Assembly (NCBI GenBank): GCA_029289325.1
Contig: JARFTV010000010.1
Span: 40,520-104,519, forward strand
Direction of reading: 5' to 3'
DNA length: 64,000 bases
Source of the DNA: Alphaproteobacteria bacterium
Lineage (GTDB): Bacteria > Pseudomonadota > Alphaproteobacteria > Rhodobacterales > Rhodobacteraceae
Part shown: in pieces, positions 22,122-31,415 of the stretch
Numbering within the stretch: position 1 is the first letter of the stretch
Layout: the number at the start of each line of letters is the position of its first letter
Position numbers and translations under genes: made by a program
The notes under the pieces: generated by a model
Database searches by the model: none
The model's input: only the letters and a program-made list of their open reading frames with translations
Told to the model about the DNA's origin: nothing

Positions 22122-22996
22122 GCCTTCGCTCCGAACAGGCCCTGCGGGCGGAAGACGAGGACCATGGCCACAAGCAATGTCGCAAGGATCTTGGCCAGCG
22201 TGGGCGTGAAGAACATGGAGATCACGCCATCGGAAAGGCCGATGACAAGGGCTGCGATCAGGGTGCCCCGCAACGAGCCGAGGCCGCCGATGATGACCAC
22301 GATGAAGGACAGCAGGAGCGGGTCGTGGCCCATCAGGTACTGCGCCTGCTGGACCGGGACGATCAGCACTCCGGCCAGCGCGGCGAGGCCCGCGCCAAGC
22401 GCGAAGGTGCCCATGTAGACGCGGTCGACGTTGATCCCGAAGGCCTGGGCGGTGGTGCGGTCCACCTGCGTCGCGCGCATGACGAGGCCGGCCCTCGTGC
22501 GGGTCATGAAGGCCCAGAGCGCGAGGAGGACAAGGATGGCGGCGAGGACGACGAAGAGCTTGTAGCCGGAATAGCCGAACCACGGCAGCTGGATGCGCCA
22601 GGTGAAAGGCGCGGCGACGGGGTTGGCGTTCGGGCCGTACAGCGAAAGCGCGGCCTGCTGGAGGATGTAGAGCAGGCCGATGGTGGCGACGATGGTCGCC
22701 TCTGGGTCGTAGTTCAGCCGTTTGAGGATCAGCCCGTCGGCGGCGGCGGCAAGCGCGGCGACGAGAAGCGGCGCGATCAGGACGGCGGCGAGGAAGGCCA
22801 TGGCGGGCGGGCCAGGGATCATCGTGGTGACCGCCCAGGCGAGGACGGCGCCCAGCATGTAGAATTCGCCATGCGCCACATTCACCACGCGCATGACGCC
22901 GAAGACGAGGGAAAGGCCCGAGGCCGCCAGCGCAAGGATGGCGGCGGTCACGAGGCCCTCCATCAGGGCGAGAAGCAGGAAGGGTCCGAAGGCCAT
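22118..22996 (-). CDS. livH: Branched-chain-type ABC transporter permease LivH
   Basis: 292-aa permease. Hallmarks: a GLSLVFGVMRVVNVAHGEFYMLGA block, the RATQVDRTTAQAFGINVDRVY loop (EAA-like) and VIIGGLGSLRGTLIAALVIGL. Length and helix pattern fit LivH. It is translationally coupled to livM and separated from the binding-protein gene by an 85-bp gap containing an inverted repeat. Confidence 0.91.
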   Translation of the reverse strand: MAFGPFLLLALMEGLVTAAILALAASGLSLVFGVMRVVNVAHGEFYMLGAVLAWAVTTMIPGPPAMAFLAAVLIAPLLVAALAAAADGLILKRLNYDPEATIVATIGLLYILQQAALSLYGPNANPVAAPFTWRIQLPWFGYSGYKLFVVLAAILVLLALWAFMTRTRAGLVMRATQVDRTTAQAFGINVDRVYMGTFALGAGLAALAGVLIVPVQQAQYLMGHDPLLLSFIVVIIGGLGSLRGTLIAALVIGLSDGVISMFFTPTLAKILATLLVAMVLVFRPQGLFGAKA

Positions 22997-23017
22997 GCTT
23001 GTCCGTCAGCTGGGGAA

Positions 23018-23072
23018 GGTGGGCGGATCGCCCACCCTACGCGGGTCAGGTAGGGTGGACGATCCGCCCACC
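23018..23072. repeat. Interspersed inverted repeat (GTAGGGTGGGC family), copy 1
   Basis: Two 23-nt arms (23018-23040 and 23050-23072) match as inverted copies at 22 of 23 positions, separated by 9 nt; each arm is itself near-palindromic, built on GGTGGGCG-ATCG-CCCACC. The same core occurs as a 28-bp perfect palindrome at 60972-60999. It lies in the gap between the binding-protein and livH genes and can fold into a very stable hairpin in the operon transcript. Confidence 0.7.
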
Positions 23073-23081
23073 CCCCGATGC

Positions 23082-24353
23082 TCAGAAGGACATCGACGTG
23101 TAGTCGACCGCATCCTCGTAAAGCCCCTCGTCGATCGTGGTGGCATGGACCTTCACGAGCTTGCCGCCCTGGACCTGGCTGATGTGCTGCGAGCCGAAGA
23201 CCTGGTGGGTCTTGCCGTTGAAACGCTTGGCCCCCTGCGGCCGCTCGATGCCATAGGGCAGGTCGGTGATCGCCTCCATCGCCTCGACAAGCTTCTGCCG
23301 GTCGGCCGGTCCGGCATAATCCACCGCCTCCATCGCCTGCTTGATGAAATACAGCGTCTCCCAGGTCGAGAACATGTGGCTGTAGGTCGAGACATCCTTG
23401 GCGTCACTGACGCTTGCGCCGTTGTCGTCCACCCCCACGGCGGCACGGTAGTGGTCCTCATGCTCGCCCGCGTCGGCGGCCTTCACCCGGGGATGCGCCT
23501 CCCAGAAATGGCTGCCTTCCAGGAATTCGAGGCCCGGCGTGGCGGTATCCACCGCTTCCAGCGAATCGACAAAGCCGAAGAGCGCGGGCTTGGCGCCGGT
23601 CCCGTAGAACTCCCCCAACTCCTTGACGAAGGTCAGGACGGCGGGGCCGACCATGACGTGGTAGAGCACCGCGGTCTCGGCCGGGATCTGCGGGAAATAG
23701 CGGGTGAAGCTGGTTTCGGTGGGCGGGACGGCGATCTGGGCGACGACCTCGCCGCCCTGGGCCTGGATCGCGGCGGTGAAGAAGTCGCGGTGGTCGTGGC
23801 CGAAAGCATAGTCGGGGAAGACCATCGTGACCTTCTTGCCAAGGTTCGCGGCCACCCAGGGCGCCATCGTCGAGATCTGCGCACGGACATCGGTGATGCC
23901 GGGTTGCAGGGTCCAGCGGTTCAGCGCACCGGAGGCGACATGGTAGCCCTCCGAGCAGACGAGATAAGGCACCTTCAACTCGGCCGCGCGGGGCGCGGAG
24001 CCCATCACGACATGGGAAAAGAGCGTCCCCATCACCAGGTCGCATCCGGCCTGCTGGGTCAGCTTGTCGACAACCTCAGAGCCACGCTTGGGGTCGGTCG
24101 CGTCATCTTCGAAAAGCAGCTCCACCGGCCGGCCGCCGATCCCCCCGGCCTCGTTGATCGCCGTCAGCGCCGCTTGGGCGGTGCGTTCGTACCAACGGCC
24201 GTACGCCGCGCCGATCCCGGTGCGGTGAAGCTGGAAGCCGATCCTGATGGGCGCGGCCTGCGCGCCGACATGGCCCGGCAGCGCCGCCGCCAGCAGGCCC
24301 GCGCCCCCGGCCATCAGGAGGCCGCGGCGGGTGGGATGAATGAAGCTTGTCAT
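23082..24353 (-). CDS. Branched-chain-type ABC transporter substrate-binding protein
   Basis: About 423-aa periplasmic binding protein of the Peripla_BP_6 type. The N-terminus has a twin-arginine-like signal (THPTRRGLLMAGG-type start followed by GLLAAALPGHVGAQA), so Tat export is possible. The mature part shows FQLHRTGIGAAYG, AINEAGGIGGRPVELLFEDDATDPKRG and VTMVFPDYAFGHDHRDFF, as in this family. The ATG at 24353 is chosen over the longer frame since it begins the signal sequence and has GGAGAG upstream. The ligand is probably the substrate of the operon's oxidoreductases and not a branched-chain amino acid; this is inferred from context. Confidence 0.88.
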   Translation of the reverse strand: MTSFIHPTRRGLLMAGGAGLLAAALPGHVGAQAAPIRIGFQLHRTGIGAAYGRWYERTAQAALTAINEAGGIGGRPVELLFEDDATDPKRGSEVVDKLTQQAGCDLVMGTLFSHVVMGSAPRAAELKVPYLVCSEGYHVASGALNRWTLQPGITDVRAQISTMAPWVAANLGKKVTMVFPDYAFGHDHRDFFTAAIQAQGGEVVAQIAVPPTETSFTRYFPQIPAETAVLYHVMVGPAVLTFVKELGEFYGTGAKPALFGFVDSLEAVDTATPGLEFLEGSHFWEAHPRVKAADAGEHEDHYRAAVGVDDNGASVSDAKDVSTYSHMFSTWETLYFIKQAMEAVDYAGPADRQKLVEAMEAITDLPYGIERPQGAKRFNGKTHQVFGSQHISQVQGGKLVKVHATTIDEGLYEDAVDYTSMSF

Positions 24354-24433
24354 GTCCGTCTCTCCACTGTTGCGGCCTCTCACCGGGCCCTGTTGGCATT
24401 GAGGGGGCGTAAACCCCCGGTTGTCCAGTGCTT

Positions 24434-25834
24434 TCACCCGGTCCTGGCGGTGGACAGAAGCCAGAGACCCAGAACCGTGTAAGCCACCATCAGCACCGTC
24501 ATCGGCAGATGCGCCACCGGCCGCGCGCCCTGCCCCGCGAGCTTCAGGCCCAGTAGCACCGCCAGCAGATGCGCGCCAAGGATCGCGGCGAACTGGAGCG
24601 CATAGATCAGCGGCATCACCCGGGGATCGGTCAGGAAACCGAAGGAGACGAAGAAGGGCGGCAGGCCCAGCCAGCTGTCCCCGACCATCAGCGGGTCGTT
24701 GAGCGCGGCCAACGTATACTGCCCCGCCGTCAACAGCATCACGAGGTAATGCGCCGCGTGATAGCCCGCCGCGATGGCGAGGAAGCTCAGCATCACCGGG
24801 CCGGTCGCGAAGCCCCCGCCGATCCGGCGGCCGAGGGCGATGGCGGCCAGGATCAGGGTCAGCGTCAGCACCCAGACGGCCAGAAGACCCCCGGTATTCT
24901 GCCACATCACCGCGCTGCGGCCGGTGGGCTCCAACGGGTTCTCGCCGATCAGCCCCTGCCACCAGAAGGTCTCGGCCAACCCGTCAAAGGTCAGCGCGGC
25001 AAGCGCTAGGCTGACGAAGACCACGGCAGAGGGAGAGAGCGGCGGCATCGCCAGGACCTGCGTGCCGGGCCAGCCCCGCATGAGGCGGGTCCGGCGACCC
25101 TCGGTCACATGCCACAGCGGCGCGACCTTGGCGATGAGCGCGAAGAGCACGGTCAGGAACTCGCCCCGGGCCAGCCAGTCCTCGCCCTCCAGCACGGCGA
25201 AGATGAAGATCACCAGCCAATAGATCAGCGCGACCTGCGCCAGGACGGCCGGGTCGTCGGGATAAAGCGAGACCATCTGGAACCAGACGAAGCCGGCATA
25301 GCCAAGGACCGCGGGCCAGTGGCCAAGGCGGGACAGGCCGATGCTGCCGGTGCGGCCAAGAAGCGTCCGGGCAATGCGGACCGGGCCGGTCCAGGGGTTC
25401 AGCGGGCGCCAGATATTGCCGAAGAGCATCGACCCCAGCGGGACCGCAATCCAGACGCCGGTCCAGAAGACCAGCGTCATCAGATTGTGCATCGGGTCGC
25501 GCTGGCCGAAGAACCCGACGAAGACGAGGCCGAGGAAGACCAGAAAGGACAGGTAGGAGGTCAGCCCGAGGGGGAGGAGAACCCGGCGCGTCCACAGGAC
25601 GCGCGGCTCCATCGCGGGCAGGCGGTGGGCAGCGGCACCCATCAGCGCCGTGAGGGCGACGGTCAGCGCGGCGGCGGTGATGTAATGGCCGGTCGGCAGG
25701 GTCAGAATGACCGAGGGCGGCAGGGCGCAGGCGAAGACAAGTCCGGGGGTCAGGAGAACGGCCACAGCGGCGAGTCCCGGAACTTTCAAGAATTCCGGGC
25801 AAAATCCGTCAAAGGATCTTGGGTCGCGCGTCAC
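24434..25834 (-). CDS. Polytopic membrane protein of unknown function in the N-heterocycle operon
   Basis: 466-aa integral membrane protein with roughly ten to twelve hydrophobic helices and no motif I recognise. Conserved-looking features include FGQRDPMHNLMTLVFWTGVWI, FGNIWRPLNPWTGP, an acidic-aromatic loop LEGEDWLARGEFL, and histidines in YHAAHYLVMLL. The GTG start shares GTGA with the stop of the upstream gene, and GGGAGGA is placed 9 nt upstream. The first 17 residues (MTRDPRSFDGFCPEFLK) are encoded by an interspersed repeat, so they may not be functionally important. Position between the PF06684 gene and the transporter suggests a role in transport or membrane-linked redox, but this is only an inference. 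Confidence 0.72.
   Translation of the reverse strand: MTRDPRSFDGFCPEFLKVPGLAAVAVLLTPGLVFACALPPSVILTLPTGHYITAAALTVALTALMGAAAHRLPAMEPRVLWTRRVLLPLGLTSYLSFLVFLGLVFVGFFGQRDPMHNLMTLVFWTGVWIAVPLGSMLFGNIWRPLNPWTGPVRIARTLLGRTGSIGLSRLGHWPAVLGYAGFVWFQMVSLYPDDPAVLAQVALIYWLVIFIFAVLEGEDWLARGEFLTVLFALIAKVAPLWHVTEGRRTRLMRGWPGTQVLAMPPLSPSAVVFVSLALAALTFDGLAETFWWQGLIGENPLEPTGRSAVMWQNTGGLLAVWVLTLTLILAAIALGRRIGGGFATGPVMLSFLAIAAGYHAAHYLVMLLTAGQYTLAALNDPLMVGDSWLGLPPFFVSFGFLTDPRVMPLIYALQFAAILGAHLLAVLLGLKLAGQGARPVAHLPMTVLMVAYTVLGLWLLSTARTG
25781..25825 (+). repeat. Interspersed double-hairpin repeat, copy 2
   Basis: AACTTTCAAGAATTCCGGGC followed by AAAATCCGTCAAAGGATCTT and GGGTC. It aligns with 15980-16030 in the same orientation (GAATT, AAATCC, AAGGAT, TTGGGTC), though its arms are less perfect. 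It lies inside the first codons of the membrane protein gene. Confidence 0.5.
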
Positions 25835-26418
25835 CTCAACCCGTCCTCCCCCTTGACCTGGTCGATCTCCAGCCCGCCCATCCGGCTGTGCACCCGGCCC
25901 CCGTGCGCCATGCCAAGCGCGAAAAGGACCTCATTCGCCCGCGGCCCGTCCGGACAGGCCAGCGTGATCGCATCAAAGCGCGACCGGACATAGGACGCGT
26001 TCAGGTGGCCCAGCGGCAAGTCCAGCGTCGCGCCCATGCCGCCGACCTTCATCACGCTCGGCACGATGGCCCGACATTCCCCCAGCCGATCCCGCATCCC
26101 ATAGCCGCCCGCGACATGCCAAAGCGCGCCATGCTCGCTCTCACCGCCCTCGCCGACGATGGCGCCCTTGCCATAGGCGTCGATCCCCTCACGCCCGCCA
26201 AGCGCGGCGACGAGGCGGTCGGTCAGGTCCAGCGCGAGGGGCTTCAGATCCTCCATCGCCGGTTGCAGGTCGGGCTCATAGCGGCCCGCAAAGGGGTTGC
26301 GGCAGATCGCGTAGATCGCGCCCCGGATGGGCGGGGGCTGGACCAAGGGCCCGCCTTCATGCCGGATCTCCTCAACTTGGACCACGATCTTCCTGATAGC
26401 GAAATCAGCCACTTGCAT
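25831..26418 (-). CDS. PF06684 'amino acid synthesis' family protein
   Basis: About 195-aa cytoplasmic protein of the poorly characterised PF06684 (DUF1185) family, recognised from IRKIVVQVEEIRHEGGP, AICRNPFAGRYEPDL, AYGKGAIVGEGGESEHGALWH and SVMKVGGMGATLDLPLGHLNASYVRS-type blocks. The family name does not imply a known reaction. ATG at 26418 is taken as the start; a GTG six bases farther in, better spaced from AAGAAGG, is possible. The gene overlaps both neighbours (14 nt with the UPF0280 gene, 4 nt with the membrane protein gene), so it belongs to the same pathway. A role with ring-cleavage intermediates is inferred only. Confidence 0.82.
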   Translation of the reverse strand: MQVADFAIRKIVVQVEEIRHEGGPLVQPPPIRGAIYAICRNPFAGRYEPDLQPAMEDLKPLALDLTDRLVAALGGREGIDAYGKGAIVGEGGESEHGALWHVAGGYGMRDRLGECRAIVPSVMKVGGMGATLDLPLGHLNASYVRSRFDAITLACPDGPRANEVLFALGMAHGGRVHSRMGGLEIDQVKGEDGLR

Positions 26419-27256
26419 ATCCTTCTTCAACCATCAGCGCGCCAGTCGTGCGCCCATCACCCTGCAGGAAAAGCGCGGCACCTTCAATCAATCCCTGCGC
26501 CCGGAAAGCCTCGGCCGCCCGGAGCCCGCTGTCCAGCGCCTTCGCCCGGTCCCAGGGGGCCAACGGCGGGACCGCGACCGTCACCAGCCGGTCGCCCAGA
26601 TCGCTGTCGCACTGCACCTCACGCGCGGGGCGGCGCCGGATGCCGGGGTGGTCGAGGTCCACCTCATTCGCCAGCATCGTTGCCGCCGCATCCGCCATCG
26701 CGGCGGTCCGCGCGACGACGGTGACCGCGTCGGCGATGCCAAGTGAAAAGCTCCGCCCCCGCCAGCCCGAGGTGGCGATCCCGCGCACCGGGTCGGTCGC
26801 GCGGATGGTCACCCGGTCCATGGGTGAGGCCGCCAGCGCGCAGGTCAGGCTTTCACCGGGACCAAGCCAGAGCGCAATGTCACCGCCGTTGTTGGCATGG
26901 GCGCGGCGGATGCCCGGTCCGGTCAGGGCGGCGAGGATCTCTTCGGCCACGGCGCCGGCGACGGCGGCCATCGGAGTGAGGAAGGCGGGCCGGAAGGGAG
27001 CCACGGCGGCGGCCATGCGGCGCGCGATGGGGCCATGCACGGGGGCCGTTCCCGAGCGCAGCGCGGGGAGTTCGGCGACCAGTTCTGCAAGGATCGTGGC
27101 AAAGCGGGCCCCGGCCCGGGCATAGGCGCCGCGGAGGGCGGCGGGATCGCCCCAGGCCTCAGCCACGATATCGATCGGGCCGTGCTGGAGATGGAGACGG
27201 CCTCCGGGCAGCAGCGCGGCAACGGCTCCGGTCGGACGGGGGGCGGTCAGGGCCAT
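26405..27256 (-). CDS. UPF0280 family (ApbE-like) protein
   Basis: 283-aa protein resembling the UPF0280 family, which is related to ApbE flavin transferases. Seen: an RLHLQHGPIDIVAEAWG start, FLTPMAAVAGAVAEEIL, RAHANNGGDIALWLGPG and GIATSGWRGRSFSLGIADAVTVVARTAAMADAAAT, corresponding to the ApbE-type TSG...G..DAVTVVA core. Metal- and FAD-binding residues of true ApbE are only partly evident, so flavin transfer is not assured. It overlaps the 3' end of the 6-hydroxynicotinate reductase-like gene by 10 nt, suggesting that it may mature or assist that enzyme. Confidence 0.84.
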   Translation of the reverse strand: MALTAPRPTGAVAALLPGGRLHLQHGPIDIVAEAWGDPAALRGAYARAGARFATILAELVAELPALRSGTAPVHGPIARRMAAAVAPFRPAFLTPMAAVAGAVAEEILAALTGPGIRRAHANNGGDIALWLGPGESLTCALAASPMDRVTIRATDPVRGIATSGWRGRSFSLGIADAVTVVARTAAMADAAATMLANEVDLDHPGIRRRPAREVQCDSDLGDRLVTVAVPPLAPWDRAKALDSGLRAAEAFRAQGLIEGAALFLQGDGRTTGALMVEEGYASG

Positions 27257-28677
27257 GGCTGAACCTTGACCTCCGTGGGATATTCGCCACCCTCGGCCAA
27301 CGACTGGTCAAGGCTGCGGATCGACTCTTCATGCCCGCCCATCGCCAGATAGTCGGCACGCGGCAGGGTGAATTCCAGCGGTGCGACAAGGGCTGGGGTG
27401 GGCACATAGCCGAAGGCGCATTTCGGCAGACGGGTGACGTCGACCATGAAGGTGATCCCGCCGCCGGGCCAGACCCAGGTCTCGGCCCCGCCGGAAGTCA
27501 GCCGCGTGATGCGGCCCTGAACCGAGCGGGTCAGGCGGACCGGGTTTTTTGCGACCCCCGCCCGCAACGACCCGCCCGCACCGCCGACGAAAAGCACGGT
27601 GCAGAGGGAGGGTTCGCAATTCTCGTCAATGAGTTCGACGGTTTTCCTCAGATCCTCCGGCAAGTCCTGCCGGACCGGGTTCAGCGCGTCATCAAGCACA
27701 TAGTAGGCGGATTGCTCACCGGTGGTAGAGACCATCAGCAGCCGCAAGCCCGGACGGGCGCCCTTCTTCGGGTTCCACTCGCCCAGAATCTCCAAGGGGT
27801 CGGTCAGCCTTGTGCCGCCCCAGCCCTGGCCCGGCTCCGAAACGCGGAAATAGCGGCCGGGGGTGGAACGGTGGCCCTTGATGCGTATGCCCGAAGGGGG
27901 CCAGCCGATGACCTTGCCGGCCTGATGCTCGCTGACGACGCCGGTGATATGGTCGTCGACGACCACCACCTCGTCCACCAGCCCCTGCCACTGGACCGCG
28001 AACATGCCGATTGTGGCCGAGCCGCAGCCGACGCGCATCCGACGCTCGCGCAGCCCGTCGACGATCGGCGCCTCACCCGCCTGCACGGTGACGGTCGAGC
28101 CGCCGTCGATGGCCATCTCCACCGCCTCGCCGTTGCACAGCGCAAGCATCGCGGCGCAGGTGACGCGGCCCTCGGCCTTTGATCCGCCGGTCAGGTGGTG
28201 GACGCCCCCGAGGCTAAGCATCTGGCTGCCGTATTCGGCGGTCGTGACATGGCCAACGGCTTCGCCCTGGACGCGTACGGTCGCGCCCTCGGGACCGAGG
28301 AAGCGGTCGGTGTCGATCTTCACCTTGACCCCGCAGTAGGAGAAGATCGCCTCGGTCACCACGGTGACCATATCCGCGCCCTCGACCTGGGAGGAAACGA
28401 TGAAGGGCGCGGGCTTGTAATCCGGGTAGGTGGTACCGGACCCGATTCCGGTGACGAAGGCATCAGCCGGAACCGGAGAGCCGTCCCAGTCGCGCGCGGC
28501 GAAGGGGACGATGCGGCCCCCGGCCTCGACAGTGTGGGAGAGCATGACCACGGGATCGGTCCGCACGATCCGGCCGTCCGCATTGGCATAGCGGTCGCAG
28601 GCCCCGGTCTGGCCGGGCGCGATGTAGCACATCACCGGGCAGGCATCGCAGCGGATCTTTTCGGCGGCCTCGGTCAT
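27247..28677 (-). CDS. 6-hydroxynicotinate reductase-like iron-sulfur protein
   Basis: 476-aa protein matching what I know as the 6-hydroxynicotinate reductase family, which reduces 6-hydroxynicotinate to 1,4,5,6-tetrahydro-6-oxonicotinate. The N-terminal cysteine block [21 protein letters not shown] is the likely Fe-S site; later blocks include [26 protein letters not shown] sequence, [34 protein letters not shown] and [13 protein letters not shown]. Neighbours fit: a Mo-hydroxylase that could make 6-hydroxynicotinate is encoded directly upstream with a 4-nt overlap, and a NicR-like MarR gene is nearby. Family membership is fairly sure; the exact heterocycle is inferred. Confidence 0.78.
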   Translation of the reverse strand: MTEAAEKIRCDACPVMCYIAPGQTGACDRYANADGRIVRTDPVVMLSHTVEAGGRIVPFAARDWDGSPVPADAFVTGIGSGTTYPDYKPAPFIVSSQVEGADMVTVVTEAIFSYCGVKVKIDTDRFLGPEGATVRVQGEAVGHVTTAEYGSQMLSLGGVHHLTGGSKAEGRVTCAAMLALCNGEAVEMAIDGGSTVTVQAGEAPIVDGLRERRMRVGCGSATIGMFAVQWQGLVDEVVVVDDHITGVVSEHQAGKVIGWPPSGIRIKGHRSTPGRYFRVSEPGQGWGGTRLTDPLEILGEWNPKKGARPGLRLLMVSTTGEQSAYYVLDDALNPVRQDLPEDLRKTVELIDENCEPSLCTVLFVGGAGGSLRAGVAKNPVRLTRSVQGRITRLTSGGAETWVWPGGGITFMVDVTRLPKCAFGYVPTPALVAPLEFTLPRADYLAMGGHEESIRSLDQSLAEGGEYPTEVKVQPWP

Positions 28678-31415
28678 GCGTCGCGCCCCGGTCGGACCGC
28701 GGAGGGGGGGTTTTCCACCCCCGCACCCCCGGAGGATATTTGGGGAAGAGAAAGACCTTGCAGAGCCTCGCGGATGCGATGCGGCAAGGCGGGGACGCGG
28801 GTGATCCCGGCCCCGGTGGCGTGGCGGATCGCGTTCAGGATGGCGGGGGCGGTGGGGATTAGGACATGTTCGCCAAGGCCCTTGGCGCCGAAGGGTCCCT
28901 CGGGATCCGGGACCTCGACCAAGAGGCTTTCGATGGGCGGCACGTCGCTGGTGGTGGGGATCAGATAGTCGTGCAGGTTCTCGGTCCGCGCGGGGAGGTA
29001 TTCCTCCATCAGCGCAAGGCCGATGCCCTGGGCGATGCCGCCCTCGATCTGGCCGCGGGCGAGCAGCGGGTTGATCGCGCGGCCGACGTCATGGGCGGCG
29101 GTGATCTTCAGAAGCCGCACGGTGCCGAGCGCCTGGTCGACCACAAGCTCCACCATCTGCGCGCCATAGCCGTAGACGGCATAGGGCGCACCCTGGCCGT
29201 TCTGGTCGAGGGGGGACGTCGGCGGGTCGTAAGTCGCCTCGGCCGAAAGCGCATGGCCGTGGGCATCGGGCGGCAGGGTGGAAAGGTCGATCCTTGCGGT
29301 GCCGCCGTCGCGGATCGTCAGGATCGGGCCGTTCAGGGTGAGGCTCGCCCCCTCTCCGGCATTGGCCTGGCGGAGGATCGCAGCCCGCAGCGCCTCGGCC
29401 GCGGCCTGGGCGGCGCGGCCGGTGACATAGGTCTGGCGGCTGGCGGAGGTCTTGCCGGCGTCGGGAGTCCGCGCGGTGTCGGGGCCGATCAGGCGGAAGG
29501 CGCTCAGGGGCAGGCCCAAGGCCTCGGCCGCGATCTGGGCGATGACGGTGTTCGAACCCTGGCCAATATCGGTCGCGCCCTGGTGGAGCACGACATCGCC
29601 CGCAGGGGACAGGCCGATGCGGATCGTGGAAGGGTTGGGCAGCGCCGTGTTGCCGCAGCCATACCAGCAGGAGGCGACACCGACGCCCCTGCCCTTCTGC
29701 CACTTGGCCTCGGCCAGGGCGCGGGTCCAATGCGGCTTCAGGGCGGTCAGGCAATCGTGGATGCCCACCGCGCGCAGCACCTGGCCCGTGGCGGACGGGT
29801 CGCCGTCGCGGAGCGCGTTGCGCAGCCGGAACTCCAGCCGGTCAATCCCGGCCTTGTCCGCCAGCCGGTCGTAGAGCGTTTCCTGCCACAGCGCGCCTTG
29901 CGGAACGCCGAAGCCGCGGAAGGCCCCCGAGACGGGCCCGTGGGTATGGATCGCGCGGGCCTTCGCGGTGATCGCGGGCGTCAGGTAGGGGCCCGAGACA
30001 TGGACCGGGACCCGGTTCGCCACCGTGGGGCCCCAGCTGGAATAGGCGCCGGTGTTGAACCGGCCCTCGAACTCCATCCCGGTGATCCGGCCCTCTGCGT
30101 CACAGCCGATCCGACCGCGCATCTCGGCCGGGTGGCGCTTGGTGGTCGAGGTCATGCTCTCCTGCCGGCTGTAGGTCATCCGGCAGGGGCGGCCGGTCCT
30201 GAGCGTGACAAGGCCGATCAGCGGTTGCAGCGAGATATCCAGTTTCGATCCGAAGCCGCCGCCGGTGGCCGAGGGGATGATGCGGACCTTTTCCACGGGC
30301 AGACCTAGGATCGCGGCGGTGTCCTCACGGTCCATGCCGGGAGCCTGGGTGCAGGCGCGGATGGTGAGGGTGTCGCCCTCCATCCAGGCAGAGCCCGCTT
30401 CGGGTTCGATATAGGCATGTTCGACGAAAGCGGTGGTCATCTCGCCCTCGACGACATGGGCCGAGCCGGCGAGGGCAGCGGCAGCGTCGCCCTTCACGAC
30501 GCGCCCCTCGATCAGAAGGTTGCCGGGGCGGGTGGGATGGAGGGGCGCTCCGGCCTCGGCCTCCTCGGGCGTGGTAAGGGGAGCGAGGGGGTCCCAGGTG
30601 ATCGGGAAGCCGGTCAGGTCGGGGTCAGCCCCCGGCTCGAAAGCCACGAGCGCCACGCATTCGCCGCGGAAGCGCGCGGGCGAAGCGGCGATGGCGGGCT
30701 GGTCGGCGAAGGGGGGGATGACGGAAAAGGCGTTGCGTCCGGGGATGTCGGCGGCGGTCAGGACGGCAGCGACGCCGGGGCGGGCGCGGAACGCGCTCAG
30801 GTCGCCGAAATGGAACGCGGCATGGGGATGGGGGGAGCGGACGGCCTTGACCAGCAGCGCGCCGTCGGGCCAGTCGTCCGCGCCAAAGCTGTCGCCCGCA
30901 ACCTTGGCGGCGCCATCAAGGCGGGGAAGCGGGTCGCCAACCGCGCCGAGGGGTGCAACCGGGTTTGTGCCACCCTGCCCCGCCGCCACCACGGCGGCGA
31001 TGATGCTGCGATAGCCGGTGCAGCGGCAAAGAACACCGCCGAGGGCCTGTTCCACCTCGGCCTCCGATGGCTGGGCGCGGCGGGTCAGAAGCTCGGCAGC
31101 CGCCAGCAGCATCCCCGGCGTGCAGATGCCACATTGCGCCGCGCCATGGGCGTGGAAACTGGCGCGGAGGCGGCTGAGTTCGGGGGTTTCCTCCTCGACC
31201 GTCGTGACCGCGCGGCCCGCGACCCGGGCGGCCGGGGTAAGGCAGGCACAGACCGCCGCGCCGTCCAGCAGGACCGTGCAGGCCCCGCAATCGCCCGCGT
31301 CGCAACCGACCTTGGTGCCGACCGCGCCCAGCCGTTCGCGCAGGGTCTCGGACAGGCGTTCGGTGGGCGGAGCCTCGACCGCGACATCGGTGCCGTTCAG
31401 GAGGAAGCGGATCAT
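28674..31415 (-). CDS. Xanthine dehydrogenase-family fusion: 2Fe-2S domain plus molybdopterin-binding domain
   Basis: 913-aa molybdenum hydroxylase. Residues 1 to about 155 hold two [2Fe-2S] sites: [15 protein letters not shown]...C and [10 protein letters not shown]...CRCTGY. After a linker, the catalytic part starts near 170 ([22 protein letters not shown]) with [44 protein letters not shown] and [21 protein letters not shown], the last including the catalytic Glu. FAD is supplied by the separate protein encoded just upstream. In many relatives the iron-sulfur and Mo parts are separate genes. Nicotinate hydroxylation at C6 is proposed from the adjacent reductase. The C-terminal tail after about residue 885 is encoded by an interspersed repeat. 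Confidence 0.87.
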   Translation of the reverse strand: MIRFLLNGTDVAVEAPPTERLSETLRERLGAVGTKVGCDAGDCGACTVLLDGAAVCACLTPAARVAGRAVTTVEEETPELSRLRASFHAHGAAQCGICTPGMLLAAAELLTRRAQPSEAEVEQALGGVLCRCTGYRSIIAAVVAAGQGGTNPVAPLGAVGDPLPRLDGAAKVAGDSFGADDWPDGALLVKAVRSPHPHAAFHFGDLSAFRARPGVAAVLTAADIPGRNAFSVIPPFADQPAIAASPARFRGECVALVAFEPGADPDLTGFPITWDPLAPLTTPEEAEAGAPLHPTRPGNLLIEGRVVKGDAAAALAGSAHVVEGEMTTAFVEHAYIEPEAGSAWMEGDTLTIRACTQAPGMDREDTAAILGLPVEKVRIIPSATGGGFGSKLDISLQPLIGLVTLRTGRPCRMTYSRQESMTSTTKRHPAEMRGRIGCDAEGRITGMEFEGRFNTGAYSSWGPTVANRVPVHVSGPYLTPAITAKARAIHTHGPVSGAFRGFGVPQGALWQETLYDRLADKAGIDRLEFRLRNALRDGDPSATGQVLRAVGIHDCLTALKPHWTRALAEAKWQKGRGVGVASCWYGCGNTALPNPSTIRIGLSPAGDVVLHQGATDIGQGSNTVIAQIAAEALGLPLSAFRLIGPDTARTPDAGKTSASRQTYVTGRAAQAAAEALRAAILRQANAGEGASLTLNGPILTIRDGGTARIDLSTLPPDAHGHALSAEATYDPPTSPLDQNGQGAPYAVYGYGAQMVELVVDQALGTVRLLKITAAHDVGRAINPLLARGQIEGGIAQGIGLALMEEYLPARTENLHDYLIPTTSDVPPIESLLVEVPDPEGPFGAKGLGEHVLIPTAPAILNAIRHATGAGITRVPALPHRIREALQGLSLPQISSGGAGVENPPSAVRPGRDA
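28701..28757 (+). repeat. Interspersed GGATATTTGGG repeat, copy A
   Basis: A G-run/C-run hairpin (GGGGG...TTTTCC...CCCCC, 28706-28730) is followed by CCGGAGGATATTTGGGGAAG and AGAAAG. The element lies in the 3' end of the Mo-hydroxylase gene, immediately before the reductase start, and shares its core with 43881-43913. On the transcribed strand it forms a GC hairpin near the gene end. Confidence 0.55.

Noticed and set aside
24403..24418. G5/C5 hairpin between the binding-protein gene and the membrane protein gene
   Set aside because: Stem of only five pairs and no U-run; not enough to call a terminator that would split the operon.
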